Assembly: GCA_039024295.1 (NCBI GenBank)
Contig: JBCDIQ010000281.1
Location: 1 to 8,008, forward strand
DNA: 8,008 bases
Source of the DNA: JBCDIQ01 sp039024295
GTDB taxonomy: Bacteria > Bacteroidota > Bacteroidia > J057
Direction of reading: 5' to 3'
A program made the translations under genes and the position numbers. Under the pieces are notes generated by a model that saw only the letters and a list, made by a program, of their open reading frames with translations, had not been told where the DNA came from and ran no database searches. Of the stretch, positions 7,108 to 8,008 are shown in pieces. Positions within the stretch are counted from its first letter, which is position 1. Each line of letters opens with the position of its first letter.

Positions 7108-7127
7108 GGGAGTATACACTCCTTTTC
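7108..7127 (+). terminator. Second terminator-like hairpin at the repeat cluster centre
   Basis: GGAGT (7109-7113), loop ATAC and ACTCC (7118-7122) form a perfect five-pair stem, followed by TTTTC. A G-T pair (7108 with 7123) may add to it. The T-run is short, so it may be a backup terminator or only a part of the repeat structure. Confidence 0.3.
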
Positions 7128-7137
7128 AGGTTCCTAC

Positions 7138-7164
7138 GCTCCAGAGGAGCGCGACCTTTGTAGC
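7138..7164 (+). repeat. Intergenic repeat copy B
   Basis: GCTCC-AGA-GGAGC followed by GCGACCTTTGTAGC. With the bases on each side, CGCTCC (7137-7142) and GGAGCG (7146-7151) form a perfect six-pair stem. The bases just before it include CTAC (7134-7137) and the copy ends in GTAG (7160-7163), so a longer imperfect hairpin is also possible. Confidence 0.6.
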
Positions 7165-7185
7165 ACAAGTTCCCCTTGAAACAGA

Positions 7186-7205
7186 AGCCCCAGCGGGGTG
7201 ATACC
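7186..7205 (+). repeat. Intergenic repeat copy C (short)
   Basis: AGCCCC-AGC-GGGG followed by TGATACC. The stem has four perfect C-G pairs plus a possible G-T pair. The copy lacks the TTTGTAG end and so appears truncated. Confidence 0.5.
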
Positions 7206-7436
7206 TGAGAATTCATTATGGTCACCCTAGGTCCGTTTTGTGAAAATTAGGACGAGCAAAGAAATTTGTACCACCGTTATTTGAACGGCGTTTTCCTCTC
7301 CGATCAGAGATCTGAGGTACATCTTATACGCATCATGAGATTCAAATAACCTTTCACTTTCCAAAATCCATTTCGGTTAAAATTTTCCTGTCCCGACCTG
7401 GAGAACTATTGCCCCTAGAATAAACTGGATTTTAGT
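7206..7436. other. Intergenic stretch with no recognisable gene
   Basis: No convincing reading frame is present on either strand. The one structure worth noting is CCGTT-ATTTG-AACGG (7274-7288), a five-pair hairpin followed two bases later by TTTT (7291-7294), which could be a weak terminator on the plus strand. The rest is AT-leaning sequence that presumably includes the promoter of the gene starting at 7451. Confidence 0.4.
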
Positions 7437-7444
7437 TATCTTTC
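7437..7444 (+). promoter_or_regulatory. Possible -7 box before the gene at 7451
   Basis: TATCTTTC matches the Bacteroidota TAnnTTTG -7 box except for the last base, as does the box before the cyclase. It ends only six bases before the ATG, so transcription from it would begin at or next to the start codon and give a leaderless message. No TTTG lies at the usual distance upstream; the nearest TTG is about 25 bases away. The call is weak. Confidence 0.25.
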
Positions 7445-7450
7445 CATTAC

Positions 7451-8008
7451 ATGACGCTACGACTCCCACCACTTACGCATACAATTCTGACGGGGCTCCT
7501 GCTTCTTCTGGCAGGGCCATTACTGGGGCAAAACAACGATTTCATGCTCAGTAAGACTAAGCATCCAGATAAGGAAAAGTCGTTCCAAAGAAGGTTGGAA
7601 TTTTTAGGAAAAATTGGACTGGATACCGTTCACCTCACCCAACATCCTTGGTATTTTCGGCTTTCGACCCAAAGAAAAATCATCAGTATCTGGCAAAATT
7701 CTAAGGGCGTAGTTTCTGGAAGTTTTGTCATCTGGGTATGGGAAGCTGTAAGTGATGAACCACCAACCAACAGAATCTACCACGAGACCTATTCCATCCC
7801 TCCCCAGAGTGCTTCGAAAATCTTATCTATGGTTACCAAATCGGGGATCGAATACCTTCCTGATCAGTCCGAAATCCCTAAATGGCGAACAAGCCTCCTC
7901 CATGGGGTTTCTTTTTCTATCGAGATAGCAAACGATACGAGCTACTCCTATAAAAGTTATTGGAATCCTGGAGCACAAGATTCTCTGTATGAGGCGATCA
8001 TTTTTACA
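7451..8008 (+). CDS. Unrecognised secreted protein, 3' end outside window
   Basis: The frame from the ATG at 7451 stays open for 186 codons to the window edge. It begins with a clear signal peptide: basic start, hydrophobic core (ILTGLLLLLAGPLL, about 12-25) and likely cleavage near LLGQ (about 27). There is no lipobox cysteine, so it is probably periplasmic or exported rather than a lipoprotein. The mature part is mixed in charge and rich in aromatic residues, with alternating strands such as FVIWVWEAV (about 92-100) and a later YKSYWNPGAQDS stretch. I do not recognise the family, though a closing Y-x-x-YWNP-type motif occurs, from memory, in small hypothetical Bacteroidota proteins. No T9SS domain can be judged because the C-terminus is outside. 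The coding call rests on the open frame, signal peptide and plausible composition. It is separated from the FAD gene by 457 bases and at least one terminator, so it is likely its own unit. Confidence 0.75.
   Translation, partial: MTLRLPPLTHTILTGLLLLLAGPLLGQNNDFMLSKTKHPDKEKSFQRRLEFLGKIGLDTVHLTQHPWYFRLSTQRKIISIWQNSKGVVSGSFVIWVWEAVSDEPPTNRIYHETYSIPPQSASKILSMVTKSGIEYLPDQSEIPKWRTSLLHGVSFSIEIANDTSYSYKSYWNPGAQDSLYEAIIFT

Larger units (their letters stand above)
7025..7205. repeat. Cluster of four related intergenic hairpin repeats in inverted arrangement
   Basis: Four degenerate copies share one layout: a short GC-rich hairpin (CCCC or GCTCC, a three-base loop, then the complement), then a few bases such as GCGAC or GGTAT, then an AT-rich TTTGTAG-like end. 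Copies A (7025-7055) and D (7078-7102) read on the minus strand; copies B (7138-7164) and C (7186-7205) read on the plus strand. The cluster is thus two outward-reading pairs around a centre near 7115, where GGAGT-ATAC-ACTCC forms a further hairpin. No coding frame looks real here. I recall similar hairpin/TTTGTAG repeats between genes in large Bacteroidota genomes, but could not check this by search. Confidence 0.6.

Noticed and set aside
6801..7163. Frames of 103-120 codons running from the FAD gene end into the repeat cluster, on both strands
   Set aside because: Half of each is antisense or out of frame to the FAD gene and the other half is hairpin repeat sequence. The terminator at 7043-7065 cuts through both.
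7025..7205. CRISPR array
   Set aside because: Copies are degenerate, unevenly spaced and in opposite orientations, with no uniform spacers and no cas genes nearby.
1..8008. A novel multi-gene system joining the protease, cyclase, peptidase and FAD enzyme
   Set aside because: The genes are on two strands, separated by terminators or long gaps, share no visible regulatory motif and belong to families with no known joint pathway. The sequence gives no support for a linked system.

Overview
The window reads as chromosomal DNA from a member of the Bacteroidota. The evidence is a secreted protein with a type IX secretion (T9SS) C-terminal sorting domain, starts without Shine-Dalgarno sequences, one good match to the Bacteroidota promoter form (TTTG, 19 bases, TAnnTTTG-like), a TPR-plus-class III cyclase protein of a kind common in the phylum, and intergenic CCCC-AGN-GGGG / GCTCC-NNN-GGAGC hairpin repeats ending in TTTGTAG, which I associate with large-genome Bacteroidota such as Saprospiria. 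The class-level guess is inference only.

There are five protein genes, two of them cut by the window edges. Three lie on the minus strand and read right to left: a T9SS-exported matrixin-type metalloprotease (3400-5544), a membrane adenylate cyclase with a predicted periplasmic TPR sensor (1278-3305), and an M20 family dizinc peptidase with an N-terminal membrane anchor (start at 1142, continuing past base 1). Divergent from them on the plus strand is an FAD-dependent amine oxidase/phytoene desaturase-like enzyme (5758-6993). After a 457-base intergenic stretch with a cluster of inverted repeats comes the start of an unrecognised secreted protein (7451 to the window end).

The minus-strand genes do not look like a simple operon. 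Between the metalloprotease and the cyclase is a strong hairpin with a T-tract (3306-3342), and a good promoter match overlaps its upstream edge, so the cyclase is probably transcribed on its own. The cyclase and the peptidase are separated by 135 bases holding inverted repeats. The FAD gene is followed by a hairpin/T-tract terminator that is itself one copy of the intergenic repeat family.

Functionally, two of the products are hydrolases of proteins or peptides outside the cytoplasm or at the membrane, one is a cAMP-producing sensor, and one is a redox enzyme of unknown substrate. Nothing in the sequence ties them into one pathway. I found no CRISPR array, transposase, RNA gene or defence system. 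The most distinctive signals are the terminator/promoter/start-codon overlap in front of the cyclase and the repeat cluster at 7025-7205.
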